Positions 17,070 through 25,316 of a stretch of DNA of 64,000 nt are shown here, in pieces. Where the stretch lies: positions 1-64,000 of the forward strand of contig JAWXUX010000001.1 of assembly GCA_044426045.1 (NCBI GenBank), given 5' to 3'. The stretch is from JAWXUU01 sp044426045 (GTDB taxonomy: Bacteria > Bacillota > Clostridia > Christensenellales > CAMQZB01). A model generated the notes under the pieces. It ran no database searches. It was given only the letters and a program-made list of their open reading frames with translations, and was not told the origin of the DNA. Position numbers and translations under genes: made by a program. The stretch's first letter is position 1; every line of letters begins with the position of its first letter.

Positions 17070-18266
17070 ATGAAAAAATTTTTAGCGTTACTTATGGTGC
17101 TTGTTTTTTGTTTCAGTGCTTTTGGCATGGTGGACACAACAACTTACGCAGCAGATTATGCAAGTGCACCACTTATGCCAACAGTTGAAGATGACGATGA
17201 AGAAGTGGAAGTGGAAGAAGAAGTTGTCAGCCCAGGGGTTGTCGACAGCACAGACACAGAAATTTTGGACACGTATTCAGAACATGTTGTTGAAGTTGAC
17301 CATACAGACGACGAATCTGTTGAAACGTTCACAGAAATTCTGAATTCATCAAGTTCGACTACTGTATCAACTGAATCAGCAAAAGAAATCATGGAAATCA
17401 TCAGCACATCAACAAGCGAAACTGCAAGCGTTTTGGTCGTTTCTGAAAATTCAGTTTTGTCGGTTGAAGCAATTCAAGCAACTGTTGCAGAAACAGGAAA
17501 TGCAATTGCAATCGTTTCAACAAACACTGCAGCATCAACAGAAAACAGTGCAAGCGATTTCGTCGTGGTGACAATTGCAAGCGAAGATGCTTCATCTCTC
17601 ACAAAAAGCGTGAGCATGGATATCAACGTAACAACAACTCAAATGAGTGGCACAGAAGAAGCTATCGACGTAGCTAATCTCGCTCCATCATCAGAAGCAG
17701 ATACAGTCGTGTTTGATTTCAGCAGTACTGGTAATTTCGGTGCACCACTAAGTGTGTCTTCTGCCGTTTCAATGAGCATTCCAAAAGCTGACGATGGATC
17801 ATACCCAGCACTTTCAATTTATTCAACAAGCGGTGAATCACTTGGTTCTGCTGATATTTCAGGTCTTGCAACATCAGAAACTGGCAAAATCACAATCCCA
17901 ATGACAATTTCCGACAGCGTAGTTGCACAAAGCACAATCAGTGCATTCTCTATTGCTGGCGTGAGAGTTGCCTTTGCTGCGACTCAATATGCTGAAGTGA
18001 CAGGAAGCGTTGCTGACGACGGTTCAATTGCGGTTACAAACATCACAATTGTTTCTGACACAATCGTTCCAGTTGTTATTTCAACACTTTCTTCAGATGA
18101 ACTTTTCGTTTCAGCATCTACGGGCTCTAGCGACACAACACTTTCACCTGGCACTGTGGCAGATGATTCAACTGGTATTTCACCTTGGGTTTGGATGATA
18201 GCTGCAGTTGCAGTTTTGGCACTCGTACTAGTTGTGGTTTTGGTTATTAAAAAGAAACAAGCATAA
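17070..18266 (+). CDS. secreted, C-terminally membrane-anchored Ser/Thr/Val-rich surface protein
   Basis: The start at 17070 is chosen because it follows a strong site (TTGGAGG) and begins a clean signal peptide (residues 1-30, with cleavage expected after TYAA). An acidic stretch (near 40-52) is followed by a long Ser/Thr/Val-rich domain, then one membrane segment (about 372-394) and the short basic tail KKKQA. There is no LPXTG motif and no cysteine lipobox. The composition is that of an extended surface protein. Located at the end of the polysaccharide operon. No family is recognised. Confidence 0.75.
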   Translation: MKKFLALLMVLVFCFSAFGMVDTTTYAADYASAPLMPTVEDDDEEVEVEEEVVSPGVVDSTDTEILDTYSEHVVEVDHTDDESVETFTEILNSSSSTTVSTESAKEIMEIISTSTSETASVLVVSENSVLSVEAIQATVAETGNAIAIVSTNTAASTENSASDFVVVTIASEDASSLTKSVSMDINVTTTQMSGTEEAIDVANLAPSSEADTVVFDFSSTGNFGAPLSVSSAVSMSIPKADDGSYPALSIYSTSGESLGSADISGLATSETGKITIPMTISDSVVAQSTISAFSIAGVRVAFAATQYAEVTGSVADDGSIAVTNITIVSDTIVPVVISTLSSDELFVSASTGSSDTTLSPGTVADDSTGISPWVWMIAAVAVLALVLVVVLVIKKKQA

Positions 18267-18351
18267 TCCTTTCTTTATTTGATATCGTTAAAATAAGACA
18301 TATATCAACTAAACATTTAATAGTATAAATAAAAAAAGAAGAAGGAATTTT

Positions 18352-19728
18352 ATGGGAAAATATTTTGGAACTGACGGCTTCCGTGGTGAAGCGAACAAAG
18401 ATTTAACAAATATCCACGCCTATCAAATCGGAAGATTTTTGGGTTGGTATTTCTCTCAAGATGGAAAACCCGCACAAATTGTTATCGGAAAAGATACAAG
18501 AAGAAGCGGATACATGCTTGAATATGCACTTGTGACTGGCATTTCAGCCAGTGGCGGTGAAGCATATATGATGCACGTCACAACAACTCCAAGTGTGGCG
18601 TATATAACAAGAACGGAAGATTTCGACTGCGGAATAATGATTTCGGCAAGTCACAACTCGTTTGAAGATAACGGAATAAAACTTTTCAACTCTAATGGCG
18701 AAAAGGTTCTTGACGAATTGATTGGAAAAATCGAAGCTTATATCGACGGCGACATGGGTACTTTTGGACTTCCAAAAGATACCGATATCCCGCTTGCAAC
18801 GGGGGCGGCTGTCGGCAAAGTTCACGACCACATGGTGGGCAGAAACAGATATATGGCGTATCTTATCAACCTTGCTGAATATTCATATAAAGGCATGAAA
18901 GTTGGTCTTGACACAGCAAACGGCGCGTCATATGCCATTGCAAGAAGTGTTTTTGAAGCACTTGGCGCAAAAGTTACAATAATAAATAACGATCCCGACG
19001 GCACAAATATCAACGTGGATTGCGGTTCAACACATATGGACGGCATCAGAAAACTCGTTGTTGAAAAAGGTCTTGATATCGGATTTGCCTTCGATGGCGA
19101 TGCGGATAGATGTCTTATTGTGGACGAAAGAGGGGATATCGTGGATGGCGACCAAGTGTTGTATATCTACGCAAAATACATGAAAGACAGGGGAAAACTG
19201 CTTTCTGGCAAGGTTTGCACAACAATCATGTCAAACTTTGGACTTTATAAAGCGTTTGACGAACTTGGCATTGGCTATGAAAAAACAGCGGTTGGCGATA
19301 AGTATGTCTATGAAAAAATGATTTCTGACAATATCGAAATCGGCGGTGAAAATTCAGGGCACACCATTTTCAGAAAATATTCAACAACAGGGGATGGAAT
19401 TCTCACTGCAATGAAAGTTATGCAAGTTATGCTTGCAAAAAAAGCACCACTTTCAACGCTCACAAGTCCAATGACGGTTTATCCACAAGTTTTGAAAAAC
19501 GTGAGGGTGAAAAGCAAACCAATCGCACAAAATGACCCCGACGTTCAAGCAGAAGTTGCTAAAGTCAGCGAAATTTTGGGAAACAGTGGCAGAATTCTCG
19601 TGAGAGAAAGTGGCACTGAACAGCTTATTCGCGTTATGGTGGAAGCTGAAAGCATTGATAAATGTCACAAACTCGTGGACAGTGTTATCTCAGTTTTGAT
19701 AGCAAAAGGTCACGGCGCTCAAAAATAG
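18352..19728 (+). CDS. glmM: Phosphoglucosamine mutase
   Basis: A 458-aa alpha-D-phosphohexomutase. Motifs in order: GTDGFRG (residues 6-12), the catalytic phosphoserine loop MISASHN (near 97-103), the metal loop DGDADR (near 248-253), the sugar loop GGENSGH (near 333) and the phosphate-binding RESGTEQLIRVM (near 422). It interconverts glucosamine-6-phosphate and glucosamine-1-phosphate for UDP-GlcNAc. The lead-in residues and length are slightly different from Bacillus GlmM, so a close phosphomutase relative cannot be excluded. Followed by a GlmU-like gene ten bases later. Confidence 0.87.
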   Translation: MGKYFGTDGFRGEANKDLTNIHAYQIGRFLGWYFSQDGKPAQIVIGKDTRRSGYMLEYALVTGISASGGEAYMMHVTTTPSVAYITRTEDFDCGIMISASHNSFEDNGIKLFNSNGEKVLDELIGKIEAYIDGDMGTFGLPKDTDIPLATGAAVGKVHDHMVGRNRYMAYLINLAEYSYKGMKVGLDTANGASYAIARSVFEALGAKVTIINNDPDGTNINVDCGSTHMDGIRKLVVEKGLDIGFAFDGDADRCLIVDERGDIVDGDQVLYIYAKYMKDRGKLLSGKVCTTIMSNFGLYKAFDELGIGYEKTAVGDKYVYEKMISDNIEIGGENSGHTIFRKYSTTGDGILTAMKVMQVMLAKKAPLSTLTSPMTVYPQVLKNVRVKSKPIAQNDPDVQAEVAKVSEILGNSGRILVRESGTEQLIRVMVEAESIDKCHKLVDSVISVLIAKGHGAQK

Positions 19729-19738
19729 TGAGATTATT

Positions 19739-20413
19739 ATGGAAAACATTAAAGAAATCTTGAATAGCGAACTTTTTGATCTCTCCCACACAATTGCGGG
19801 GGAGATTTTTGAAAATACGCAATATCCATTCGAAGTATTGCCAAAAATTGGCGATTTCATCAAAAAAATTGGCAAAACTTTGGATACTAGCGAATATGAC
19901 TGCCCAAGTGAAAACGTTTGGATTCACAAAACTGCGAAAATTTACCCAAACACTTATATCGAAGGTGGGGTTATCATCGGTGCAAAAACGGAAGTTCGCC
20001 CGGGTGCGTTCATTCGTGGCAACGCCCTTGTTGGCGAAGGTGTGGTTGTTGGCAACTCAACGGAACTCAAAAACTGTATTTTGTTTGACGGCGTGCAAGT
20101 TCCTCATTATAACTATGTTGGCGACAGTATTTTTGGCTACAAAGCCCACACGGGTGCGGGTTCGATAATGTCAAACGTGAAAGCGGATAAAAGCCTTGTG
20201 ACAGTTCGTGGCGAGGGTTATAAAATTGAAACGGGAATAAAAAAATTTGGTGCAATGCTAGGCGATTTTGCGGAAATTGGATGTAACAGCGTGTTGAATC
20301 CCGGCACAATCGTGTGCAGAAATTCAGTTGTTCAACCACTTTCATCAGTCCGTGGAGTGGTGAAAGCCAACGCAATTTTCAAAAGAACAGGGCAAATTGT
20401 CACTAAAATATAA
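19739..20413 (+). CDS. GlmU-like left-handed beta-helix acyltransferase
   Basis: A 224-aa protein. After an N-terminal helical part (1-60), hexapeptide repeats (I/V-G-x-x-x-x) form a left-handed beta helix, as in the acetyltransferase half of GlmU. The segment PHYNYVGDSIFGYKAHTGAGS (about 120-140) matches the GlmU acetyl-CoA/sugar site region. It lacks the pyrophosphorylase half. Being next to glmM it probably acetylates a glucosamine or related nucleotide sugar. Confidence 0.75.
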   Translation: MENIKEILNSELFDLSHTIAGEIFENTQYPFEVLPKIGDFIKKIGKTLDTSEYDCPSENVWIHKTAKIYPNTYIEGGVIIGAKTEVRPGAFIRGNALVGEGVVVGNSTELKNCILFDGVQVPHYNYVGDSIFGYKAHTGAGSIMSNVKADKSLVTVRGEGYKIETGIKKFGAMLGDFAEIGCNSVLNPGTIVCRNSVVQPLSSVRGVVKANAIFKRTGQIVTKI

Positions 20414-20460
20414 GGGCACTTTTATAAAAGTTCTCATAAAAATAAATCGGTGAAATAAAA

Positions 20461-20943
20461 ATGATAAAAAACGAAAAAGCGATAAGAATACTAACTGCAA
20501 TACTTGTGATTTGCATAATAGCGACGATCGCTTTTATCTTTTCCAACTCGGCAAAATCGGTGGAAGAATCATCCGAGCAATCAACTAGCCTTTATGTTGA
20601 AGTGAAACCCGTTATCGACCCTGTTATTGTCCCAGTTGTGGGGGAAGAGGGCTTGACGCACAATCTATTTCGTAAAATGGCACATTTTGCGGAGTTTTTT
20701 GCCCTTGGATTTTTTGTTTCGGCACTTTTGTTTGTGCGAAATCAAAAAAGTAAGAAATGGGTTTTGTGCAGTTTGATTTTTGGATTTATCACAGCCACTG
20801 CTGATGAAACACTGCAAATTTTCACATCGCGAGGTGCGGGAGTGAAAGATGTGTTTATTGATTTTTTCGGGTATTCAACAGCGTTTTTCGGCGTTTTGTT
20901 TGTGTGGTGGATACTAAATAAAATAATGTGTAAAGGTAGATAA
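20461..20943 (+). CDS. VanZ-family membrane protein
   Basis: A 160-aa protein with about four membrane helices and the family core HNLFRKMAHFAEFFALG (near 68-84), followed by DETLQIFTSRGAGVKDVFID near 117-136, which holds the conserved E/Q-x-F-x-x-R-G pattern and D-x-x-x-D. VanZ-like proteins are associated with envelope functions and low-level teicoplanin resistance; the natural role is unknown. No van operon is present. It ends seven bases before loaP. Confidence 0.88.
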   Translation: MIKNEKAIRILTAILVICIIATIAFIFSNSAKSVEESSEQSTSLYVEVKPVIDPVIVPVVGEEGLTHNLFRKMAHFAEFFALGFFVSALLFVRNQKSKKWVLCSLIFGFITATADETLQIFTSRGAGVKDVFIDFFGYSTAFFGVLFVWWILNKIMCKGR

Positions 20944-20950
20944 TAATATC

Positions 20951-21550
20951 ATGCTAGATAACATTGAAGAAGATAAAAACATTGAAAATATAAAAAATAT
21001 TGAAATAAATGAGGAAAAATCGCCAGCGGTGAAAGAAAAATGGTTCGCGATTTATGTCCCAACGGGAAAAGAGGAATACGCCAAAAATTATATTCAAAAA
21101 CAGCTTGACGGTGCGGAAGTTTTTATTCCAAAAGTGACTGTGCAACGAAAGGCTAAGGGCGAAATTCAAACGAGCACAATTCCGCTTTTCAAAGGTTACA
21201 TTTTTGTTATTTCAAGTGATGAAGAAATGATAGGCAACCTTTTGGAGGTTTCAAAAGGTACCGATAAAATATATAAACTCTTGAAATATTCCGATTCTGA
21301 AGGATGCGTTTTGCACGATTCCGACGTGGAAATTTTGACGGCGTTTTTGGATAAAGAAAAAGTCATGCAAAGTTCGGTTGGTATCATCATTGGCGACGAA
21401 ATAATAATCAAGCGTGGACCACTTGTGGGAAAAGAATCTATCATCAAAAAAATCAACCGCCACAAAATGCAAGCGACGGTGCAAATTGAAATGATGGGCA
21501 GAATGTGCGATATGCAAGTGCCACTTGAAATCGTGGAAAAGAAAATATAA
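20951..21550 (+). CDS. loaP: LoaP-type NusG paralogue (transcription antiterminator)
   Basis: A 199-aa protein. After an acidic extension (1-25), an NGN domain starts with KWFAIYVPTGKEEYA and contains FIPKV and PLFKGYIFV near 80; a linker leads to a KOW-like domain (about 140-180, with VGIIIGDEIIIKRGPLVGKE). This is the architecture of NusG paralogues, among which LoaP controls long polysaccharide and antibiotic operons by preventing termination. It is not the housekeeping nusG, which would be beside secE. Presence next to the polysaccharide region suggests it regulates those genes. Confidence 0.85.
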   Translation: MLDNIEEDKNIENIKNIEINEEKSPAVKEKWFAIYVPTGKEEYAKNYIQKQLDGAEVFIPKVTVQRKAKGEIQTSTIPLFKGYIFVISSDEEMIGNLLEVSKGTDKIYKLLKYSDSEGCVLHDSDVEILTAFLDKEKVMQSSVGIIIGDEIIIKRGPLVGKESIIKKINRHKMQATVQIEMMGRMCDMQVPLEIVEKKI

Positions 21551-21576
21551 AAGCGTGAAGTGAATAAGGAAAAAAC

Positions 21577-22434
21577 ATGTGGATTGCAATTATTGTGATT
21601 TTTGTGGCAGTGCTTGGGTGGTTTTTGTGGTACAGCGATAACTGTATCGTCACATCAAAGCATCAATATAAAAGTGATAAAATAAGTGAAAATTTTGAAA
21701 ATTTCAAGATTGTGCAAGTTTCCGATTTGCACAATAAACGCTTTGGAAAAGGCCAACAAAAGTTAATTTCAAAAATCAAAGCGGAAAATCCCGACGTCAT
21801 TTTTGTGACGGGTGATATGATCGACAGAAGGCGAACAAATCTTGAAATCGCCATGGAATTTGTGGAAAAAGCCGTGGAATTTTCAACGGTTTTTTATGTT
21901 TGTGGCAACCATGAAGCTAAGTTTGGAATATATGAAGAAATAAAACCGCTCCTTAAAAAAGCGGGGGTAGTGGTTTTGGATAAAGCGACTTTCGTTATTG
22001 AAAAAGCGGGTGAAAAAATTCAAATAACAGGCTTTCCCGACCCGTGGGAAAATGACGATTTTTATGAAAGAGCAGAAGATTTTGACGATCGCGAGATGAT
22101 GAAATATTGTAAAAACCTCGAAAAATCCAACCTCAATATCCTACTTATGCACAGGGCAGAACTTGCCGAAACTTATGCAAAAACAGGTGTTGATTTGGCA
22201 TTTTGTGGGCACGCCCACGGCGGTCAGTTCCAAATTCCAATCATAAAACGCGGAATTTTGTCGCCACATCAAGGTTTTTTGCCAAAATATGCCAGTGGGA
22301 CACACAAAATTGGAAAAACAACAGTGTATATTTCAAGAGGGCTTGGCAACAGCAGATTTCCGATAAGACTTTTCAACCGCCCCGAAATTGTGTCGGTCAC
22401 GCTGAATGTCACTTCAAAAACAGAAAATAAATAA
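21577..22434 (+). CDS. Membrane-anchored metallophosphoesterase
   Basis: 285 aa. An N-terminal membrane anchor (residues 2-16) precedes a calcineurin-like phosphoesterase domain: VSDLHN (near 48), GDMIDRR (near 86), GNHE (near 110) and GHAHGGQF (near 210) supply the two-metal site. The domain is of the YkuE/YaeI type and may act on lipid or nucleotide substrates. The substrate is not predictable. It is the last gene before a terminator, probably co-transcribed with loaP. Confidence 0.9.
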   Translation: MWIAIIVIFVAVLGWFLWYSDNCIVTSKHQYKSDKISENFENFKIVQVSDLHNKRFGKGQQKLISKIKAENPDVIFVTGDMIDRRRTNLEIAMEFVEKAVEFSTVFYVCGNHEAKFGIYEEIKPLLKKAGVVVLDKATFVIEKAGEKIQITGFPDPWENDDFYERAEDFDDREMMKYCKNLEKSNLNILLMHRAELAETYAKTGVDLAFCGHAHGGQFQIPIIKRGILSPHQGFLPKYASGTHKIGKTTVYISRGLGNSRFPIRLFNRPEIVSVTLNVTSKTENK

Positions 22435-22438
22435 AATC

Positions 22439-22467
22439 AAAAGCATTTCAAGTGGAGTGCTTTTTTT
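22439..22467 (+). terminator. Rho-independent terminator after the phosphoesterase gene
   Basis: A ten-pair stem (AAAAGCATTT with GAGTGCTTTT, two G-U pairs) around the loop CAAGTG, followed by T's. Confidence 0.7.
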
Positions 22468-22477
22468 GGTTTTAGTA

Positions 22478-22506
22478 TTGCAAAAAATCAAAATTGGTGC
22501 TACAAT
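22478..22506 (+). promoter_or_regulatory. sigma-A-type promoter for the TIM-barrel gene
   Basis: TTGCAA (22478-22483), a 17-base spacer and TACAAT (22501-22506), 22 bases before the ATG. Confidence 0.65.
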
Positions 22507-22528
22507 AAAATAAAAACGGAGAAAAATA

Positions 22529-23446
22529 ATGGCTAAAAGAATACTCGATTGCAACGGCAGTGATTTTGCAAATTTCACAAAAGCCGATTTATTTGAAAGC
22601 ATAGCAAAAAGTGAAGGCAGGGTTTTGGCTTGCGAAAACATTGTGTCCGCATCGCCAATCCTTGGGAATATTTCCAATGCGGAACTTGCCTCGGCAATGG
22701 GTGCGGATTTAATTCTTCTCAACATGTTTGATGTGAAAAATCCCGTGATAAACGGAATTCCCAAATCGGATAATCCAATCGCCATGCTAAAAAAATTGCT
22801 TGCAAGACCAATTGCGATAAATCTTGAACCAGTTTCGGATGAAATCGAAGCTGAAACTGATGAAACGTGGAAAATGACTGATGGCAGAAAAGCGACGGTC
22901 GAAAACGCAAAAAAAGCAAAAGAAATGGGCGTTGACATGATAATTTTGACGGGCAACCCAGGAATTGGCGTGACAAATAAGGAAATAAAAGCAACCTTGA
23001 AAGCAATTTCGGAAGCACTAGGCGATAAAATCATGCTTTGCGCTGGCAAAATGCACGCATCGGGAATTGCGCGCGAAGGTGGTGCAAACATCATCACCGC
23101 TGCCGACGTCAGTGATTTTATCGACAGCGGAGCGGACATGATTTTGCTTCCCGCCCCAGGAACAGTGCCGGGGATAACGCAAGATTATGCCGAATCGCTT
23201 ATAAAACTCGTCCATGAAAAAGGCAAACTCGCCATGACGGCAATCGGCACAAGCCAAGAGGGAGCGGATATCCAAACAATAAGACAAATCGCCCTCATGA
23301 GCAAAATGGCAGGCGCCGATATCCACCACCTCGGCGACGCAGGCATCCTCGGCATGTCAGTCCCAGAAAACATCACCGCATATTCGATTGTAATAAGGGG
23401 TGTGAGGCATACTTATGGCAGAATGGCGAGATCGGTTAATAGGTAA
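22529..23446 (+). CDS. TIM-barrel-like conserved protein of uncertain function
   Basis: A 305-aa cytoplasmic protein with alternating strand-helix units and glycine-rich strand ends (ILTGNPGIGVTNKEI near 147, MILLPAPGTVPGIT near 209), suggesting a beta/alpha barrel with a phosphate-binding C-terminal face. It resembles conserved proteins sometimes annotated as haloacid dehalogenase-like (DUF7916), but no HAD motif is visible, so I would not call it a dehalogenase. It has its own promoter, a site CGGAG and no operon partner, and copy 3 of the repeat begins four bases after its stop. Confidence 0.7.
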   Translation: MAKRILDCNGSDFANFTKADLFESIAKSEGRVLACENIVSASPILGNISNAELASAMGADLILLNMFDVKNPVINGIPKSDNPIAMLKKLLARPIAINLEPVSDEIEAETDETWKMTDGRKATVENAKKAKEMGVDMIILTGNPGIGVTNKEIKATLKAISEALGDKIMLCAGKMHASGIAREGGANIITAADVSDFIDSGADMILLPAPGTVPGITQDYAESLIKLVHEKGKLAMTAIGTSQEGADIQTIRQIALMSKMAGADIHHLGDAGILGMSVPENITAYSIVIRGVRHTYGRMARSVNR

Positions 23447-23450
23447 TTTT

Positions 23451-23648
23451 AAGTGAAAAGTGAAAAGTGAAAAGTGAAAAGTGGTGGTAATGCACGCGGC
23501 TTCGCCTTGTGCTTTCAATTATATTTGTAACTATTTGTAGGAACGTGACTATTCAATATGGGCGTTCCTTTTTTACTGCCCAAATATAATGGCGTGCACG
23601 AGCGGCAGCGAGTGCCTACCACACCTTTCACCTTTCACCTTTCACTTT
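23451..23648. repeat. Heptad-armed REPIN-like element, copy 3 (GTGAAAA/GGTGAAA type)
   Basis: The left arm (23451-23483) is GTGAAAA repeats; the right arm (23621-23647) is mainly the reverse complement of GGTGAAA. Terminal hairpins are 23492-23512 and 23596-23615. The central hairpin AGGAACG (23539-23545) with CGTTCCT (23563-23569) precedes six T's. The core is nearly identical to copy 2, yet the left arm uses a different heptad. It lies between convergent genes. Confidence 0.85.
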
Positions 23649-23712
23649 AAAAAAAAGGTAAGCCAAGACCACATCTCAGCTTACCATAACTATTGCATAT
23701 TAAGAAAATATT

Positions 23713-24813
23713 CTACACGTTAAATCTAAACAAAATAACATCTCCGTCTTGAACAACGTATTCTTTGCCTTCGATTCTCACTTTGCCTTTTTCTCTTGCT
23801 TTCACGTAACCGCCAAGCTCGATAAGGGAAGTGTAGTCCACGACTTCTGCTTTGATAAATCCGCGTTCGAAGTCTGTGTGGATTTTGCCCGCAGCTCCAG
23901 GTGCTTTTGTGCCTTTTGTTATTGTCCAAGCACGAACTTCTTGCTCGCCCGCTGTGAGGTAAGAAATAAGTCCGAGAAGTGAATAACAAGAAGCGACAAG
24001 TTTGTCAAGACCGCTTTCTGAAAGTCCTAGGTCATCAAGAAACATTGCTTTATCTTCTTCGTCTTCAAGACTTCCGATTTCCTCTTCAATTTTCGCTGAA
24101 ATAACAATAACTTCCGCGTGTTCTTTTTGTGCAACTTCCTTAATAACGCAAACGAGTGGCAAATCTTCTTCTGGTGTTGCAACGTCGTCTTCTGCGATGT
24201 TTGCACAATATATAACTGGCTTAGAAGTGAGTAGGAACAAGTGTTTCACATATTCCGCTTCTTCAGCGGTAAATTCCATGTTTCTCACATATTCGCCCGC
24301 TTCAAGCGTATCGATAATGCGTTTCAAAAGGTCGGCTTCGATTTGGTATTTTTTATCGCCACCTTTTCTCATGCCAAGTGCTTTATCATATCTTTTTTGA
24401 GCAGTTTCCATATCGGCAAACGCAAGTTCCATATTGATAGTTTCCATATCAGAAGCAGGATTGATTTTGCCGTCTACGTGGGTGATATTTTCATCTTCAA
24501 ACGCTCTCACAACGTGCACGATTGCATCAACTTCACGAATGTGTGAAAGGAATTTGTTTCCAAGTCCCTCGCCTTTTGAAGCGCCTTTAACAAGCCCCGC
24601 GATATCAACGAATTCAATCGCCGTTGGAACCACTCGTCTTGAATTGTAAAGCTCTCTCAAATTGTCAAGTCTTTCGTCTTTAACAAGAACAGTGCCAACG
24701 TTTGGCTCGATTGTGCAAAACGGATAGTTCGCACTTTCCGCCCCAGCTTTAGTTATCGCATTGAATAGTGTGCTTTTCCCAACGTTAGGAAGCCCTACAA
24801 CACCTAGTTTCAT
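23713..24813 (-). CDS. ychF: YchF/OLA1-family P-loop ATPase
   Basis: A 366-aa Obg-related protein. The P-loop GLPNVGKST is at residues 7-15, the G3 region DIAGLVKGAS near 69, and NMEL-type YchF features follow; the C-terminal TGS domain ends with YVVQDGDVILFRF. YchF proteins bind ATP rather than GTP and associate with ribosomes, affecting stress responses and translation initiation. The start has the site GAGGTAC. It is single, with repeat elements on both sides. Confidence 0.95.
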   Translation of the reverse strand: MKLGVVGLPNVGKSTLFNAITKAGAESANYPFCTIEPNVGTVLVKDERLDNLRELYNSRRVVPTAIEFVDIAGLVKGASKGEGLGNKFLSHIREVDAIVHVVRAFEDENITHVDGKINPASDMETINMELAFADMETAQKRYDKALGMRKGGDKKYQIEADLLKRIIDTLEAGEYVRNMEFTAEEAEYVKHLFLLTSKPVIYCANIAEDDVATPEEDLPLVCVIKEVAQKEHAEVIVISAKIEEEIGSLEDEEDKAMFLDDLGLSESGLDKLVASCYSLLGLISYLTAGEQEVRAWTITKGTKAPGAAGKIHTDFERGFIKAEVVDYTSLIELGGYVKAREKGKVRIEGKEYVVQDGDVILFRFNV

Positions 24814-24867
24814 ATTAGTACCTCGATTTATTTATTATTCTGTGAATGCTATATTAAAAACATAGAT

Positions 24868-25073
24868 AAGTGAAAAGTGAAAAGTGAAAGGTGAAAGGTG
24901 TGGTACAGCACGCGGGCAAGCCCTTGTGCATTCAATAATTTAAGCTATTGTTTTGCAATAGTAGCAAACTGGAAAGTTGATAAGGTAAATTAAAACTAAA
25001 TAGACGGCACGAGTGAAACGAGTGCATACCACACCTTTCACCTTTCACCTTTCACCTTTCACCTTTCACCTTA
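24868..25073. repeat. Heptad-armed REPIN-like element, copy 4 (GTGAAAA/GGTGAAA type)
   Basis: The left arm (24868-24900) begins as GTGAAAA and changes to GGTGAAA; the right arm (25031-25072) is uniform (reverse GGTGAAA). Terminal hairpins are 24908-24929 and 25007-25025, the latter with a GT/AC inner stem where other copies have GC/GC, a compensatory change. The central hairpin is CTATTG/CAATAG (24945-24961) and is unlike those of the other copies. It lies between the divergent genes ychF and ileS. Confidence 0.82.
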
Positions 25074-25195
25074 AATTTCTCTTCTTTCGCTCCCTAATTA
25101 TATTATATTTTTCTTTATTTTCAAAGCAAAATCACGCCCTAACAAATATTTTTTGTAAGTAGCACAAACAAATGCCCCTATAACCGCGAAATAAC

Positions 25196-25225
25196 TTGAC
25201 ACGCACCATGATATTATAATAAAAT
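25196..25225 (+). promoter_or_regulatory. probable sigma-A-type promoter for ileS
   Basis: TTGACA (25196-25201), an 18-base spacer and TAAAAT (25220-25225). A TATAAT at 25215 is also present but is only 13 bases from the -35. No T-box leader features were seen in the 90 bases to the start. Confidence 0.5.
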
Positions 25226-25316
25226 AAGATGTAATATTATGCAATAATAATGCAATCATGTAAATAAATTTTCTCATTTCGAAGATAAAAGGATTGAGAA
25301 AAAAGGAGAAATATAA

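Noticed and set aside
17101..17595. Small Gln/Lys/Leu-rich ORFs inside the secreted protein gene
   Set aside because: They are out-of-frame reads of low-complexity Ser/Thr/Val codons.
20416..20429. ACTTTTATAAAAGT palindrome as an end of the 161-bp element
   Set aside because: It matches the element end only partly and reads better as a short A/T palindrome.
25080..25316. T-box riboswitch before ileS
   Set aside because: The leader has no T-box sequence (TGGNACCGCG), specifier loop or long antiterminator; a plain promoter fits better.
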